Assembly: GCF_030687495.1 (NCBI RefSeq)
Contig: NZ_CP117435.1
Span: 1,302,001-1,366,000 of the forward strand
Source of the DNA: Pseudomonas sp. FP453
GTDB lineage: Bacteria > Pseudomonadota > Gammaproteobacteria > Pseudomonadales > Pseudomonadaceae
Direction: 5' to 3'
DNA length: 64,000 nt
Made by a program: the position numbers and the translations under genes. This document shows, in pieces, positions 1 through 10,355 of this stretch (position 1 is the first letter of the stretch; every line of letters begins with the position of its first letter). Below the pieces are notes generated by a model. That model ran no database searches, was not told where the DNA came from, and saw nothing but the letters and a program-made list of their open reading frames with translations.

Positions 1-395
1 ACTTCCCGCGCCAGCCCGCGTTGTTCCAGGGCGCGGCGGGCGACGTCCACCAGGCGTTCGGGGGAGAAGGGTTTTTCCATGAAATCGTAGGCGCCATTGC
101 GCATGGCGCCGACGGCCATGGAGATATCGCCATGCCCGGTAATCAGCACCACCGGCAGGCTTTTATCCAGGGCCTTGAGGCGGGTCAGCAACTCCAGGCC
201 GTCGATGCCCGGCAGGCGGATATCGCTGATGACAATGCCCGCGAAGTTCTCGCCGATGCGCTTGAGCGCTTCCTCGGCACTGGCCACGCCGACGCTGGGA
301 ATATCTTCCAGGGCCAGGGCTTGCTGGCAGCCCAGCAGCACATGGGGGTCGTCCTCGACAATCAGGACGGTGAGGTCTTTGGGATCAGTAGTCAT
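1..395 (-). CDS. aauR: Sigma54-dependent response regulator AauR (partial, N-terminal receiver domain only)
   Basis: Reading leftwards from the ATG at 395, 131 codons are present before the window edge, so only the receiver domain is seen. It shows the acidic pair in LIVEDD, the phosphoacceptor Asp of ISDIRLPG (about residue 58), the Thr of LITGHG and the Lys of MEKPF. The sequence is DctD-like, a family whose members carry a sigma54 AAA+ domain and a Fis-type DNA-binding domain after the receiver. The start overlaps the stop of the upstream sensor kinase by 4 bases (ATGA), so the two are translationally coupled. Position next to aatJQMP points to AauR, the regulator of acidic amino acid uptake, rather than DctD. 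The C-terminal domains are inferred, not seen. Confidence 0.85.
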   Translation of the reverse strand, partial: MTTDPKDLTVLIVEDDPHVLLGCQQALALEDIPSVGVASAEEALKRIGENFAGIVISDIRLPGIDGLELLTRLKALDKSLPVVLITGHGDISMAVGAMRNGAYDFMEKPFSPERLVDVARRALEQRGLARE

Positions 396-2293
396 GTCGG
401 CTCAGCTTTTTGAGCGCCTGCCAACGGCAGGCACAGGACAAAGGCAGTACCACCGCCCACCGGATGCTCCACGGCAAGGTTGCCGCCGGTGGCCGCGGCG
501 AGGCTGGCGGACAGGGTCAGGCCCAGGCCCAGGCCTTGCTCGCCGGGTTTGGTGGTGAAGAACGGTTCGAACAAATGCTTGCGCGCCTCGGCGTCGATGC
601 CGTGGCCATTGTCGCGTACGTGCAGGCGGTATTTGCCCTCGGCGCTGCTGCCGTCCAGCCATAGTTCCGGGGCCGGCTGGGCTTGCATGGCGTCGAGGGC
701 GTTGCCGATCAGATTAACCAGGATCTGCTCCAGGCGCGTCTGATCAATCTGCAATTGGGCGTGGGAAAAGTCCCTGTGTACGGTCAGCGGCAGGGTGTCC
801 AGGCGTGCGCCGAGGACCTGGAATGCGGCATCCACGGCCTTGCCCAGGTTGGCTTCGCCCTGGTCGTCACCGCGCCGGGCGAACGAGCGCAGGCTGGCGG
901 TGATGCGGCCCATGCGGTCGATCAGTTCGTTGATGGTCTTGAGGTTGGCGCTGGCGGTGTCCAGGGCGCCGCGCTCAAGGAAGCGCACGGTATTGCCGGA
1001 CAAGGTGCGCAGCGCGGCCAGCGGCTGGTTCAATTCGTGGGCGATGCTGGTGGACATCTGGCCGATGGCGGCCAGCTTGCCGGCTTGCACCAGCTCGTCC
1101 TGGGCGCGGCGCAGGGTTTCTTCGGCCTGGCGCCGTTCACGGATCTGGCCCTTGAGCCGTTCGTTGCTGGCGCGCAGGTCGGTGGTCCGTTCGGCAATCC
1201 GACGCTCCAACTGGCTGTTGGCTTCCTGCAACGCTTCCCGCGCGGCGAGGCGCGTGGCGATGACCTTGCGCCGCTCGTTCCAGGCGATCAGCAGGAACGC
1301 CACCAGGCCAAAGGCCACGGCCACCAGGATGCCCTGGTTGATCGCGGCGCGGCGCAGGTCGTTGAGCGGGGTGAGCAGGGTGAAGTTCCACGGCGTGTCG
1401 TTGAGCGGGCGGGTTTGCGCCAGGTAGCTGACTTCGTGCTCGTCGTTGACCACTTCGCTGTTGGCGGGGAAGGTGAGCTTCTCGGTGCCTTCGTTGAGGC
1501 GCTCGCGGGCCAGGGGCTCCAACTCGTTGAGCGTCGCCCAGTAATATTGCAGGCTGTGGGCCAGGCGGTCCTTGGTGTCATCGCTCAGCGGGCGCACGGC
1601 CTTGAGGCGCCGGGCCGGGTCGCTGGAGAGGATGATGATGCCATTCTCGTCGCTGACAAAGGCTTCGAGGCGCGCGCGCTGCCAGCGCTCTTCCAGGGCT
1701 TCGAGGCGCACCTTGACCACGGCCACGCCGATGATCTTGCCGTGTTCTTCCAGGCCATGGGCCAGGTAGTAGCCGGGCTCGCCGTTGGTGCTGCCGATGC
1801 CGTAGAAACGCCCGGGCTGGCCGCGTACGGCGTTCTGGAAATAGGCGCGAAAGGACAGGTCTTCACCCTGGTAACTGTCGGCATCGCGCCAGTTACTGGT
1901 GGCCAGCACGCGGCCGGTGGTGTCCATCACGTAGATGGCCCGACTGCGACTGCGTCGGTTCAGGCCTTCAAGGTAGTCGTTGACCGATTTGCGGGTTTCC
2001 TGGCTCGGCTCGGCCAGTAGCTTGGAGACGCTGGCTTCCAGCTCCAGCAGGCTCGGCAGGTAGGTGTATTTGCTCAGTTCGCTTTCGACGGTGCGGGCGT
2101 GCAGCTCCAGCTGGCGTTCGCCGTTGTCGCTGAGGGTGCGGATGCCATAGTACTCACTGATCCAGAAGCCGACATAACCCAGGCCGATCATCAGGGCGAT
2201 AATCAACGGCGGCAGGAACAGTTGGCGAATCAGGCGTGGTTTCACGGCAAGTGATGGCGGTGCGGCGCGAAATTGGTTGGGGTCGCATTTCAT
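392..2293 (-). CDS. aauS: Membrane sensor histidine kinase AauS (DctB-like)
   Basis: A 633-residue sensor kinase. Residues ~20-45 form a first membrane helix, followed by a periplasmic double-Cache-like sensor region, a second helix (~320-340, ILVAVAFGLVAFLLIAW), a coiled-coil linker rich in Glu/Arg, then the H-box SIAHELNQPLAAL and the N, G1 and G2 boxes (NLIGNALDAM, DNGHGI, GLGLGL) of the ATPase domain. This is the DctB family architecture. It should phosphorylate the sigma54-dependent regulator encoded 4 bases into its 3' end. Beside an acidic amino acid ABC transporter it is best read as AauS, sensing glutamate/aspartate-type ligands. An alternative GTG start lies one codon upstream. Confidence 0.86.
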   Translation of the reverse strand: MKCDPNQFRAAPPSLAVKPRLIRQLFLPPLIIALMIGLGYVGFWISEYYGIRTLSDNGERQLELHARTVESELSKYTYLPSLLELEASVSKLLAEPSQETRKSVNDYLEGLNRRSRSRAIYVMDTTGRVLATSNWRDADSYQGEDLSFRAYFQNAVRGQPGRFYGIGSTNGEPGYYLAHGLEEHGKIIGVAVVKVRLEALEERWQRARLEAFVSDENGIIILSSDPARRLKAVRPLSDDTKDRLAHSLQYYWATLNELEPLARERLNEGTEKLTFPANSEVVNDEHEVSYLAQTRPLNDTPWNFTLLTPLNDLRRAAINQGILVAVAFGLVAFLLIAWNERRKVIATRLAAREALQEANSQLERRIAERTTDLRASNERLKGQIRERRQAEETLRRAQDELVQAGKLAAIGQMSTSIAHELNQPLAALRTLSGNTVRFLERGALDTASANLKTINELIDRMGRITASLRSFARRGDDQGEANLGKAVDAAFQVLGARLDTLPLTVHRDFSHAQLQIDQTRLEQILVNLIGNALDAMQAQPAPELWLDGSSAEGKYRLHVRDNGHGIDAEARKHLFEPFFTTKPGEQGLGLGLTLSASLAAATGGNLAVEHPVGGGTAFVLCLPLAGAQKAEPT

Positions 2294-2352
2294 CACAGAT
2301 GCCTTGGGTCAACCAGAGCTGTTGGCCCGGTGTTTGTGTGGGCACTGGGGCT

Positions 2353-2460
2353 TGTGTGGGAGCTGGCTTGCCTGCGATGCAGACACCTCGGTCTATCAGT
2401 GGCACCGAGGCGATCCTATCGCAGGCAAGCCAGCTCCCACACAAGCCAGCTCCCACACAA
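2353..2460. repeat. REPIN (paired inverted REP elements)
   Basis: Two inverted copies of the P. fluorescens-type REP (GTGGGAGCTGGCTTGCCTGC and its complement) are separated by a spacer containing CCTCGGT...ACCGAGG. A third partial copy (CCAGCTCCCACACAAG) follows. It sits between the end of aatP and the start of aauS, where a hairpin could lower read-through from the transporter genes into the two-component genes. Confidence 0.85.
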
Positions 2461-2510
2461 GAGCCAGTGCCTGCACAGGCCCGGTTCCCACAGGGAGCGC
2501 GAGCCCGGTT

Positions 2511-3245
2511 TTAGTGTTGCAGGATTTTCTCAAGGAAGTGCTGCGCGCGTTCGGAGCGGGCGCTGATGTCGCCGAAGAACTCTTCTTTCGGGCAGTCTTC
2601 GATGATCTTGCCGGCGTCCATGAAGATCACGCGGTCGGCCACTTTGCGGGCGAAGCCCATTTCGTGGGTCACGCACATCATGGTCATGCCTTCCTGGGCC
2701 AGTTGCACCATGACGTCGAGCACTTCGTTGACCATTTCCGGGTCGAGGGCCGAGGTCGGTTCGTCGAACAGCATGACGATCGGGTCCATGGCCAACGCGC
2801 GGGCAATCGCCACACGTTGTTGCTGGCCGCCGGAGAGCTGGCCGGGATGCTTGTGGGCGTGCGCCGACAGGCCGACGCGCTCCAGCAGTTGCAGGCCTTT
2901 CTTGGTGGCTTCTTCCTTGCTGCGGCCGAGCACCTTGATCTGCGCGATGGTCAGGTTTTCGGTGATGGTCAGGTGCGGGAACAGTTCGAAGTGCTGGAAC
3001 ACCATGCCCACGCGCGAGCGCAGTTTTGGCAGGTTGGTCTTCGGGTCGGCGATGGAGGTGCCGTCCACGATGATGTCGCCCTTCTGGAACGGTTCCAGCG
3101 CGTTGACGCACTTGATCAGGGTGGACTTGCCCGAGCCGGACGGCCCGCACACCACGATCACTTCGCCTTTTTTGACATCAGTGCTGCAATCGGTCAGCAC
3201 CTGGAAGTCGCCATACCACTTGTTGATGTTCTTGATAGAGATCAT
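2511..3245 (-). CDS. aatP: Acidic amino acid ABC transporter ATP-binding protein AatP (GltL-like)
   Basis: A 244-residue polar amino acid ABC ATPase. It has Walker [10 protein letters not shown], the Q-loop in [11 protein letters not shown], signature LSGGQQQR, Walker [15 protein letters not shown] and the switch His in CVTHEMGFA. It energises import of glutamate/aspartate at the cytoplasmic face with AatQ and AatM. It overlaps the aatM stop by 4 bases (ATGA) and is the last transporter gene before the REPIN and aauS. Length and motifs are complete and normal for the GltL/GlnQ family. Confidence 0.93.
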   Translation of the reverse strand: MISIKNINKWYGDFQVLTDCSTDVKKGEVIVVCGPSGSGKSTLIKCVNALEPFQKGDIIVDGTSIADPKTNLPKLRSRVGMVFQHFELFPHLTITENLTIAQIKVLGRSKEEATKKGLQLLERVGLSAHAHKHPGQLSGGQQQRVAIARALAMDPIVMLFDEPTSALDPEMVNEVLDVMVQLAQEGMTMMCVTHEMGFARKVADRVIFMDAGKIIEDCPKEEFFGDISARSERAQHFLEKILQH

Positions 3246-3913
3246 ACGGCAAACCTTTTTTGCAGACGCTTGACCAGCAGCGAGGCGGAAAAGCTGATGA
3301 TGAAGTAGACGACACCGGCAAAGATCAGGAACTCATTGGAGCGGCCGATGATGTCGCCGTTGGAGCGGGCGGAGTTGAGGAAGTCCACCAGGCCCACGGT
3401 GTAGACCAGCGAGGTGTCCTGGAACAGGATGATCGACTGTTGCAGCAGCAACGGGGTCATCTTGCGGAACGCCTGGGGCAGGATGATCAGGCGCATGGTC
3501 TGGCCATAGGTCATGCCCATCGCTTGCGCTGCGCCCATCTGGCCCTTGGGGATCGACTGCACGCCGGCCCGCACGATTTCACAGAAGTACGCGGCTTCGA
3601 ACATCATGAAGGCCACGACGCAGGAGGCGAACGCGCCGATCGGGGTGTCTTCGCCCGTGATCCAGCGCAGCACGAACGGTACCGCCAGGTAGAACCAGGT
3701 GATCACCAGCAGCAACGGGATCGAGCGGAAGTAGTTCACATAGGCGCCAGCCACGCGCGACAACAGTTTGTTGGACGACAGGCGCATCAGCGCGAGGACC
3801 GTACCCAACGCGATGCCGCCGACCACGCCCATGACCATCAGCTGCAAGGTCATGACCATGCCGTTCCACAGGCCTGGGATAGCGGGGATGATACCGCTGA
3901 AATCAAGTTCCAT
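3242..3913 (-). CDS. aatM: Acidic amino acid ABC transporter permease AatM (GltK-like)
   Basis: A 223-residue inner-membrane permease of the His/Glu/Gln/Arg/opine family. Five hydrophobic segments are visible, beginning with [20 protein letters not shown]. The permease loop that docks to the ATPase reads [22 protein letters not shown]. Its start overlaps the aatQ stop (TAATG) and its stop overlaps the aatP start, so aatQ, aatM and aatP form one coupled unit. The partner permease is AatQ. Confidence 0.92.
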   Translation of the reverse strand: MELDFSGIIPAIPGLWNGMVMTLQLMVMGVVGGIALGTVLALMRLSSNKLLSRVAGAYVNYFRSIPLLLVITWFYLAVPFVLRWITGEDTPIGAFASCVVAFMMFEAAYFCEIVRAGVQSIPKGQMGAAQAMGMTYGQTMRLIILPQAFRKMTPLLLQQSIILFQDTSLVYTVGLVDFLNSARSNGDIIGRSNEFLIFAGVVYFIISFSASLLVKRLQKRFAV

Positions 3914-4659
3914 TATTTACCCCCCACGGAGATCAGGCCGGGCACTGCGACTTTCTTCTCGACCAGGCGCATGAGCAGCATCAGGCTCATGTTCAGGGTG
4001 AAGTAGATCAGCGTGGCCAGGGTGAAGGCTTCAAACAGGTTGGCCGAGAACTCGGCGGTCTGCTTGGTTTGCGCCAGCAATTCCATCAGGCCGATCAAGG
4101 ACGCCACGGAGGAGTTCTTGAACACGTTGAGGAATTCCGAGGTAAGCGGCGGAATGATGATCCGGTAGGCCTGGGGCAGCAGCACGTTCCAGTAGATCTG
4201 CGGCAGCTTGAAGCCCATGGCGCGCGCGGCGGATTCCTGGCCGCGCGGCAGCGCCTGGATGCCGGTACGCACTTGCTCACACACGCGGGCGGCGGTGAAC
4301 AGGCCCAGGCACACGACAACGCTCAGGTAGGCCGAGGTGGTCGGGTTGAGGTCTTGTTTGTACCAGTCCTGCAGGTTTTGCGGCAGCAGGTCGGGGATCA
4401 GGAAGTACCAGATGAACAGCTGCACCAGCAGCGGCACGTTACGAAACAGTTCCACGTAGCAGGTCGCGATGCCCGATACGAGGCGGTTTGGCACGGTGCG
4501 CATGACCCCCAGAATGGAGCCCAGCAGCAAGGCGATAATCCATGCCACGACAGCGATGGCAATGGTCCAGCCCAGGCCGGCGATGTACCAGTCGAGATAA
4601 GTCTCGCTGCCCACGCCGGTGGACTTGAAGAACACGCCCCAGTCCCAGTTGTAATTCAT
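3913..4659 (-). CDS. aatQ: Acidic amino acid ABC transporter permease AatQ (GltJ-like)
   Basis: A 248-residue permease starting MNYNWDWGVFF. The ATG at 4659 was chosen because GGGGAGA lies just upstream and the family begins here; an upstream in-frame extension has no support. The permease loop (EQVRTGIQALPRGQESAARAMG) and several hydrophobic helices are present. It pairs with AatM in the membrane. It is separated from aatJ by ~190 bases containing a strong hairpin, which could set the ratio of binding protein to permease transcript. Confidence 0.92.
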   Translation of the reverse strand: MNYNWDWGVFFKSTGVGSETYLDWYIAGLGWTIAIAVVAWIIALLLGSILGVMRTVPNRLVSGIATCYVELFRNVPLLVQLFIWYFLIPDLLPQNLQDWYKQDLNPTTSAYLSVVVCLGLFTAARVCEQVRTGIQALPRGQESAARAMGFKLPQIYWNVLLPQAYRIIIPPLTSEFLNVFKNSSVASLIGLMELLAQTKQTAEFSANLFEAFTLATLIYFTLNMSLMLLMRLVEKKVAVPGLISVGGK

Positions 4660-4808
4660 TAGGGTCTCCCCTCGAAGTCGATCAATGTACAAGCACCCGC
4701 TTGGGGAAAATCCATTCCCGCCCGACGGTGAACGCCAGGCACACAAGATCGGCTCGAAAACCGCCAGGTCGAGTGTTCCAAATAAAGCCAGCAGGTAGTA
4801 ACAGACGC

Positions 4809-4833
4809 CTGAGGGAGGGTTGGCTCCCTCAGG
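4809..4833 (-). terminator. Intercistronic hairpin (attenuator) between aatJ and aatQ
   Basis: A perfect 10-bp inverted repeat CCTGAGGGAG / CTCCCTCAGG with a short loop lies just after the aatJ stop. There is no long T-run, so it is more likely a partial terminator or RNA-stabilising stem, as often found after abundant periplasmic binding-protein cistrons, than a full stop. Confidence 0.65.
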
Positions 4834-4852
4834 AGATAAGCTTAGTCAGGTA

Positions 4853-5779
4853 TCAGATTTTTACGTCAGGCGCTGGTTTGTCGCTTGGGTTGGCGATCAG
4901 CTCCTTCACCTTGTCGCTCATCGGGAAGTTCAGGTTCAGGCCTTTTGGTGGAATCGGGCTCTCGAACCACTTGCTGTAGATCTTGTTGATCTCGCCGGAC
5001 TTGTACAGGGCGACGATGGCGTCATCGACGGCCTTTTTGAAGGCTGGGTCGTCTTTACGCACCATGCACGCGTAGGCTTCGAAGGACTGCGGAGTACCGG
5101 TGATGACCCAGTCGTCCGGCTTCTTGGCCTTGGCTTCTTCACCGGCCAGCAGGGCGTCGTCCATCATGAAGGCTACGGCGCGGCCGCTTTCCAGCATCTG
5201 GAAGGATTCGCCGTGGTCTTTGGCGGAGATGACGTTCATGCCCATCTGCTTGTCGGCGTTCATCGCCTTGATGATGCGCTCGGACGTGGTGCCGGCGGTG
5301 GTCACGACGTTCTTGCCTTTGAGGTCGGCGAAGTCAGCGTAGGACGGCTTGCCATCCTTGTCTTTCTTGACCAGCAGGCGGGTGCCGATTTCGAAGATGT
5401 TGACGGTGAAATCAACTTGCTGGGCGCGTTCGGCGTTGTTGGTGGTGGAGCCGCACTCGAGGTCCGCGGTGCCGTTCTGGATCAGCGGAATACGAGTTTG
5501 CGAAGTGACCAGGTTGTACTTGGCCTTCAGGTCGGGTTTGTTCAGGTCTTTTTTCAGTTGCTCGACGACGGCCAACTGAATGTCGTGGGAGTAGCCCACT
5601 GGCTTGCCCGAACCATCCGCGATGTAGGAAAACGGAATGGAGCTGTCGCGGTGCGCGAGGGTGATGGTGCCGGAGTCGTTGATTTTCTTCAGTGTGCCGG
5701 TGAGTTCGGCGGCGAAAACTGGAGTGCTGATCAGAGCAGCAGCGATAGCTGCGCCCAGGATATGGGGAACGATGCGCAT
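4853..5779 (-). CDS. aatJ: Periplasmic glutamate/aspartate-binding protein AatJ (GltI-like)
   Basis: A 308-residue solute-binding protein. The ATG at 5779 was chosen over longer in-frame options because GAGGAAG precedes it and it opens directly into a Sec signal peptide (MRIVPHILGAAIAAALI, cleavage after VFAA). The mature protein shows the SBP_bac_3 pattern, including IPFSYIADGSGKPVGYS and TRIPLIQNGTADLECGSTTN. It captures acidic amino acids in the periplasm for AatQMP. It is the first gene of the operon and sits downstream of a sigma54-type promoter and two putative AauR sites. Confidence 0.93.
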   Translation of the reverse strand: MRIVPHILGAAIAAALISTPVFAAELTGTLKKINDSGTITLAHRDSSIPFSYIADGSGKPVGYSHDIQLAVVEQLKKDLNKPDLKAKYNLVTSQTRIPLIQNGTADLECGSTTNNAERAQQVDFTVNIFEIGTRLLVKKDKDGKPSYADFADLKGKNVVTTAGTTSERIIKAMNADKQMGMNVISAKDHGESFQMLESGRAVAFMMDDALLAGEEAKAKKPDDWVITGTPQSFEAYACMVRKDDPAFKKAVDDAIVALYKSGEINKIYSKWFESPIPPKGLNLNFPMSDKVKELIANPSDKPAPDVKI

Positions 5780-5891
5780 CAATACTTCCTCGACATTTGT
5801 TTTTTTTATGAAGCCGGCTAAACGGCTCTCTTGTACAGCGAATGCCCGTGACGGCTCCTGAGGCGTCTCAGGCAATCGTCAGGGAGTGTAG

Positions 5892-5907
5892 AGCATGAGT
5901 CGTGCCA
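5892..5907 (-). promoter_or_regulatory. Sigma54 (RpoN) promoter of aatJQMP
   Basis: On the minus strand the sequence TGGCACG-N4-ATGCT matches the -24/-12 consensus TGGCACG-N4-TTGCT with one change. It lies ~115 bases upstream of the aatJ ATG, correctly oriented. This agrees with regulation by the sigma54-dependent activator encoded at the left edge. Confidence 0.75.
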
Positions 5908-5983
5908 GACCCGAAACAAAAGTCTAACTCTATGATTTATATGATGATTAACTTTGTGTGACGGCGAATTTTCCTACATTTAA

Positions 5984-5997
5984 TCCGGCAAACCGAA
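5984..5997. promoter_or_regulatory. Putative AauR upstream activator site 1
   Basis: TCCGG-CAAA-CCGAA matches the TTCGG-N4-CCGAA palindrome reported for AauR with one mismatch. It is ~80 bases upstream of the sigma54 promoter, a usual distance for enhancer sites of such activators. Confidence 0.6.
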
Positions 5998-6014
5998 TCG
6001 CCAGGGACGTTGCG

Positions 6015-6028
6015 TTCGGAAAACCGAA
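6015..6028. promoter_or_regulatory. Putative AauR upstream activator site 2
   Basis: A perfect TTCGG-AAAA-CCGAA palindrome. Its centre is 31 bp from the centre of site 1, about three helical turns, so both sites lie on the same face of the DNA. It lies between the glpD terminator and the aat promoter. Confidence 0.7.
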
Positions 6029-6040
6029 TGGGGCGGACGT

Positions 6041-6074
6041 AAAAAAGCCCCCGGGCCTCGCGGCGCAGGGGCTT
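6041..6074 (-). terminator. Rho-independent terminator of glpD
   Basis: Read leftwards, a GC-rich stem (AAGCCCC...GGGGGCTT) is followed by a run of T, directly after the glpD stop. Confidence 0.8.
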
Positions 6075-6090
6075 CTGTACGGAAGATCGA

Positions 6091-7629
6091 TCAGGCCGCT
6101 TCGATCTTGCCGCGATTGCGCTCAACCTTGGACAGATAACGCTGCACGTTGTCCTGTTCTTCCGGGGTGGTGAACAGGCCGAGCTTGGTACGGCGCCACA
6201 GGACGTCCTGGGGCTGGGTCGCCCACTCTTCCGTGCACAGGTAGTCGACTTCGCGGGTGTACAGGCCGCCCCCGAGGTGCTCGCCCAGATCCGCCAGCGA
6301 TTGCACGCCTTCCAGCAGGCGCCAGGTGCGGCTGCCGTAGGTGGTGGACCAGCGGCGCGCGATTTCGCTCGGCACCCAGTCGAACTTGTGGCGGATCGCT
6401 TCGGCCAGAGCTTCGGGCGTGGTCATGTCTTCGCCGCCGGGCAGGCTGGCCTTCGCGGTCCAGCTGGGGCGCATCTGCGTGAAGTACGGCGCCAGTTGCG
6501 CCATCGCCGACTCGGCGAGCTTGCGGTAGGTGGTCAGCTTGCCGCCGAACACCGACAGGATCGGTGCCTCGCCCGTGCCGCCGGACAGCGCCAGGGTGTA
6601 GTCGCGGGTGATGGCCGACGGGTTGTCCGATTCGTCGTTGCACAGCGGGCGCACGCCAGAGTAGGTGTGCACGATGTCGTCGCGGCTCAGCTGCTTCTTG
6701 AAGTGCGCGTTGACCACCTTGAGCATGTAGTCGGTTTCACCTTCGGTGATTGCCACTTTCGCCGGATCGCCGGTGTATTCGCGGTCGGTGGTACCGATGA
6801 TGGTCAGGTGGTTCAGGTACGGAATGGTGAAGACGATGCGCTGGTCTTCGTTCTGCAGGATGTGGGCGTGGGCGCCTTCGTAGAGTTTCGGCACGATCAG
6901 GTGGCTGCCCTGGATCAAGCGGATGCCGTAGGGCGAATCCAGCTTGAGGTCATCCTTGATGAACTTGGCAACCCACGGGCCAGCGGCGTTGACCAGTGCG
7001 CGGGCACGGATCGAGAACAGGCTGCCATCGGCACGTTCCATGTTCATTTCCCACAGGCCCTTGCTGCGGTGCGCGCTGATGCAACGGGTCTGGGTGTGGA
7101 TGTGTGCGCCTTTCTCGCGGGCGGCCATGGCGTTCAACACCACGAGGCGGGCGTCATCGACCCAGCAGTCGGAGTATTCGAAGCCTTTGGTGATTTCGCT
7201 TTTCAGCGGGCTGTCGGCGCCGAACTTGAGGCTTTTCGAACCGGCGAGCTTTTCGCGCTTGCCGAGGTTGTCGTACAGGAACAGGCCGGCACGAATCATC
7301 CACGCCGGGCGCAGGTGCGGGCGGTGCGGAAGGACAAAGCGCATCTGCTTGACGATGTGCGGGGCCTTGGCCAGCAGCACTTCACGTTCGGCAAGGGCTT
7401 CGCGCACCAGGCGGAATTCGTAATGTTCGAGGTAGCGCAGGCCGCCGTGGATCAGCTTGCTGCTGGCGGAAGAGGTGTGGCTGGCGAGGTCGTCCTTTTC
7501 ACAAAGGAACACCGACAAACCGCGCCCGGCTGCGTCTGCTGCAATGCCGACGCCATTGATCCCGCCGCCGATTACGGCGACGTCATAGACTTCGGCAAGC
7601 GGTGGAGCAGGCAAGGTGGAAGGGTTCAT
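6091..7629 (-). CDS. glpD: Aerobic glycerol-3-phosphate dehydrogenase GlpD
   Basis: A 512-residue membrane-associated flavoenzyme that oxidises glycerol-3-phosphate to dihydroxyacetone phosphate and passes electrons to quinone. The N-terminal FAD Rossmann motif (DVAVIGGGINGVGIAADAAGRG) begins near residue 16, followed by the DAO fold with IHGGLRYLEHYEFRLV and the C-terminal GlpD/GlpO region (TYGSRTWRLLEG). It is the last gene of the glp cluster, ~300 bases downstream of glpR, with its own GlpR-like operator upstream (7671-7690) and a strong terminator after it. Confidence 0.95.
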   Translation of the reverse strand: MNPSTLPAPPLAEVYDVAVIGGGINGVGIAADAAGRGLSVFLCEKDDLASHTSSASSKLIHGGLRYLEHYEFRLVREALAEREVLLAKAPHIVKQMRFVLPHRPHLRPAWMIRAGLFLYDNLGKREKLAGSKSLKFGADSPLKSEITKGFEYSDCWVDDARLVVLNAMAAREKGAHIHTQTRCISAHRSKGLWEMNMERADGSLFSIRARALVNAAGPWVAKFIKDDLKLDSPYGIRLIQGSHLIVPKLYEGAHAHILQNEDQRIVFTIPYLNHLTIIGTTDREYTGDPAKVAITEGETDYMLKVVNAHFKKQLSRDDIVHTYSGVRPLCNDESDNPSAITRDYTLALSGGTGEAPILSVFGGKLTTYRKLAESAMAQLAPYFTQMRPSWTAKASLPGGEDMTTPEALAEAIRHKFDWVPSEIARRWSTTYGSRTWRLLEGVQSLADLGEHLGGGLYTREVDYLCTEEWATQPQDVLWRRTKLGLFTTPEEQDNVQRYLSKVERNRGKIEAA

Positions 7630-7670
7630 CGGCTGGCCTCGCGATTTTTTCGTCTTGGAATTCGAACATT

Positions 7671-7690
7671 AATGTTCATTTGCGAAAATG
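7671..7690. promoter_or_regulatory. GlpR operator upstream of glpD
   Basis: The half-sites AATGTTCA and CGAAAATG flank TTTG and match the E. coli-type GlpR operator (ATGTTCG-N4-CGAACAT) at most positions. A second CGAACATT half-site abuts it on the left, making the perfect palindrome GAACATTAATGTTC at 7664-7677. The site is ~42 bases from the glpD ATG, suitable for repression. Confidence 0.6.
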
Positions 7691-7810
7691 GTAGCTGATA
7701 AATGCGCGCGCAGCCAGCCGAGTTCGATTGAAAAAATTCATCGAAGGGCTGGGGAAGGAAAATTTGTGAACAGGAGCCAGATGCAGGCTTGGGGAGGTCG
7801 GTGCTAGGTA

Positions 7811-7905
7811 GATCGCCATCGCGGGCAAGCCCGCTCCCACAGTTGACCGAGTTCCAGCATGGGAATGCGGTCGAATGTGGGAGCGGGCTTGCCCGCGATG
7901 GCGGC
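7811..7905. repeat. REPIN between glpR and glpD
   Basis: Inverted arms ATCGCGGGCAAGCCCGCTCC and its complement flank a ~35-bp spacer. The arms carry the CCCGC variant of the repeat rather than the CCTGC variant seen near aauS. Confidence 0.85.
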
Positions 7906-7932
7906 GGTCCAGTCACCCGAGAGTTCGAAGGT

Positions 7933-8688
7933 TTAAACGACTTCCAGCCGCACCTTATGCTCACTCAACAACTGCACCAACGCCGGCACCGGCTGTTGGT
8001 CGGTCACCAAGCAATCCACCAGGCTGATCGGCCCCAGGCGAATCATGGCATTGCGCCCGAACTTGCTCGAATCCGCCGCCAGAATCACCTGTCGTGCATT
8101 GGCAATGATCGCCTGGGACACCCGCACTTCCTGGTAATCAAAGTCCAGCAGGCTGCCATCTTCATCGATGCCGCTGATGCCCACCAAGGCAAAATCCACC
8201 TTGAACTGGTTGATGAAATCCACACTGGCCTGGCCCACCACACCGCCATCGCGGCGCACGTTGCCGCCGGTCAGCAGCACGTCGAAGTCGTCCTTGGCAC
8301 TGAGCATGGTGGCGACGTTGAGGTTGTTGGTGATGATTTTCAGGTGGTTGTGGTTGAGCAACGCGCGGGCGATGGATTCGGTGGTGGTGCCGATATTGAT
8401 GAACAGCGAGGCGTGGTCGGGGATCTGTGCGGCAATGGCTTCGCCGATGCGCTGTTTCTCGTCGCGCATCTGGTCGGCGCGCATGGCGTACGCGGTGTTC
8501 TCGACACTGGAGTCATAGGCCGCGCCGCCGTGGTAGCGGCGCAGCAGATTGGCGTCCGCCAGCTGGTTGATATCGCGGCGGATGGTTTGCGGGGTGACGA
8601 CGAACAGCTGCGCCATTTCCTCGATACTGACGTAGCCGCGTTCGCGGACCAGTTCGAGGATTTGTTGTTGGCGGGGAGGCAGATTCAT
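7933..8688 (-). CDS. glpR: Glycerol-3-phosphate regulon repressor GlpR (DeoR family)
   Basis: A 251-residue DeoR-family repressor. The N-terminal winged helix has the family signature ([21 protein letters not shown]...[14 protein letters not shown]). The C-terminal sugar-phosphate sensor domain contains [12 protein letters not shown] and [10 protein letters not shown]. It should repress glpFK and glpD until glycerol-3-phosphate binds. It lies 84 bases downstream of glpK, in the same direction, so is probably co-transcribed at least in part. Confidence 0.93.
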   Translation of the reverse strand: MNLPPRQQQILELVRERGYVSIEEMAQLFVVTPQTIRRDINQLADANLLRRYHGGAAYDSSVENTAYAMRADQMRDEKQRIGEAIAAQIPDHASLFINIGTTTESIARALLNHNHLKIITNNLNVATMLSAKDDFDVLLTGGNVRRDGGVVGQASVDFINQFKVDFALVGISGIDEDGSLLDFDYQEVRVSQAIIANARQVILAADSSKFGRNAMIRLGPISLVDCLVTDQQPVPALVQLLSEHKVRLEVV

Positions 8689-8771
8689 TGGGCGTCCTTT
8701 GGGCTGCCATACAAAAGTGGCCCATGATGACGCAGGAATCGGCTCCCGGCCAGTTACAACCTGACGTTGGC

Positions 8772-10310
<1,539 letters not shown>

Positions 10311-10355
10311 TCAGCCTGGGCCGCAAAAAGGGCAGGTGCGTCCAGGCTGGCGCTA

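Noticed and set aside
683..2020. 445-codon open frame on the plus strand opposite aauS
   Set aside because: It is the antisense shadow of a GC-rich gene: Gly/Ala/Val/Gln-rich with no family resemblance and no ribosome-binding site, while aauS has clear kinase motifs.
2353..2460. Repeated palindromes considered as a CRISPR array
   Set aside because: Only paired inverted REP arms with one spacer, scattered singly through the window; no array of direct repeats and no cas genes.
6277..7698. 473-codon plus-strand frame opposite glpD
   Set aside because: Shadow frame; glpD is unambiguous on the other strand.
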